DNA from: Desulfobacterales bacterium | GTDB taxonomy: Bacteria > Desulfobacterota > Desulfobacteria > Desulfobacterales > 4be13 | DNA length: 6,256 nucleotides | Assembly: GCA_029934695.1 (NCBI GenBank) | Contig: JAOZLU010000158.1 | Coordinates: forward strand, 1 to 6,256 | Direction: 5' to 3' | Part shown: positions 6,089 to 6,256 of the stretch, one piece after another | How the letters are laid out: every line of letters begins with the position of its first letter | How positions within the stretch are numbered: the stretch's first letter is position 1 | Position numbers and translations under genes: made by a program | The notes under the pieces: model-generated | What the model was told of the DNA's origin: nothing | The model's input: only the letters and a program-made list of their open reading frames with translations | Database searches by the model: none

Positions 6089-6256
6089 GCCTCTGGGTGA
6101 TATTTTCGCAGCACCAGTGTTTGACAAGGCGAATGAACAGGTACAGCGAGGTGGTCTTAACCAGCCGGAACGGAATGGAGTGCGGAAATGAGCCCTTGGG
6201 CGATATTTTCGCAGCACCAGTGTTTGACAAGGCGAATGAACAGGTACAGCGAGGTG
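6015..6256 (+). repeat. 103-bp tandem array duplicating the end of the 5447 gene
   Basis: Unit 1 is 6016-6118, unit 2 is 6119-6221 and unit 3 starts at 6222 and is cut by the window edge after 35 bp. A shared TG lies at each junction. Units 1 and 2 differ at six positions by eye, while unit 3 is identical to unit 2 over all visible bases. Each unit contains the last 73 bp of the upstream gene, including its TGA, plus 30 bp of flanking sequence. Unit 2 still encodes VFDKANEQVQRGGLNQPERN-GVRK followed by stop (6118-6191). The period is not a multiple of three, so reading frames shift by one per unit. The total copy number is unknown because the array leaves the window. Confidence 0.92.

Noticed and set aside
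6005..6217. 70-codon minus-strand frame over the 103-bp array, with a twin at 5884-6114
   Set aside because: Both are by-products of the tandem duplication. The repeated residues simply mirror the DNA units and no start signal is seen.
6015..6256. CRISPR array
   Set aside because: Units are 103 bp and directly adjacent, with no distinct spacers, and they contain the end of a coding gene.

Overview
The window looks like a piece of a Gram-negative bacterial chromosome. Five complete genes on the + strand (179-5317) form one apparent transcription unit for peptide import and cleavage. They are two Dpp/Opp-family permeases (dppB, dppC), two ATPases (dppD, dppF) and a family M19 (renal-type) membrane dipeptidase homologue. 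No taxonomic marker is present. Mid-to-high GC coding sequence, hairpin-rich spacers and intergenic repeats would suit a deltaproteobacterium/Desulfobacterota or similar environmental bacterium, but this is a weak inference.

Region by region: 1-178 is a non-coding repeat region with tandem 10-mers, an imperfect inverted repeat and copy A of a ~108-bp dispersed repeat that ends 25 bp before dppB. The spacers dppB-dppC (64 bp), dppC-dppD (92 bp) and dppD-dppF (60 bp) each hold a predicted hairpin, and the last two are built from a 7-bp periodic CTTAACC-like array. None of the three downstream genes has a convincing Shine-Dalgarno sequence at normal distance. The dipeptidase follows dppF by 12 bp with a usable ribosome binding site. 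Right after its stop lies copy B of the dispersed repeat (5322-5429), in the same orientation, so the two copies bracket the whole transport-peptidase unit. Copy B leads into an AT-richer, unrelated gene (5447-6088) for a protein with a PD-(D/E)XK nuclease-like motif. The 3' end of that gene is the first unit of a 103-bp tandem array that runs off the window.

How the genes work together: DppB and DppC should form the inner-membrane channel and DppD and DppF the cytoplasmic motor. The dipeptidase has no signal peptide and would hydrolyse imported dipeptides, possibly ones containing D-residues, in the cytoplasm. The periplasmic binding protein (DppA) such a transporter needs is not in the window. 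The transporter itself is ordinary. The unusual material is the repeat architecture: the bracketing direct repeats, the heptamer spacers, the hairpin between a strong SD and dppC, and the 103-bp array that duplicates a gene end with a one-base frame shift per unit.
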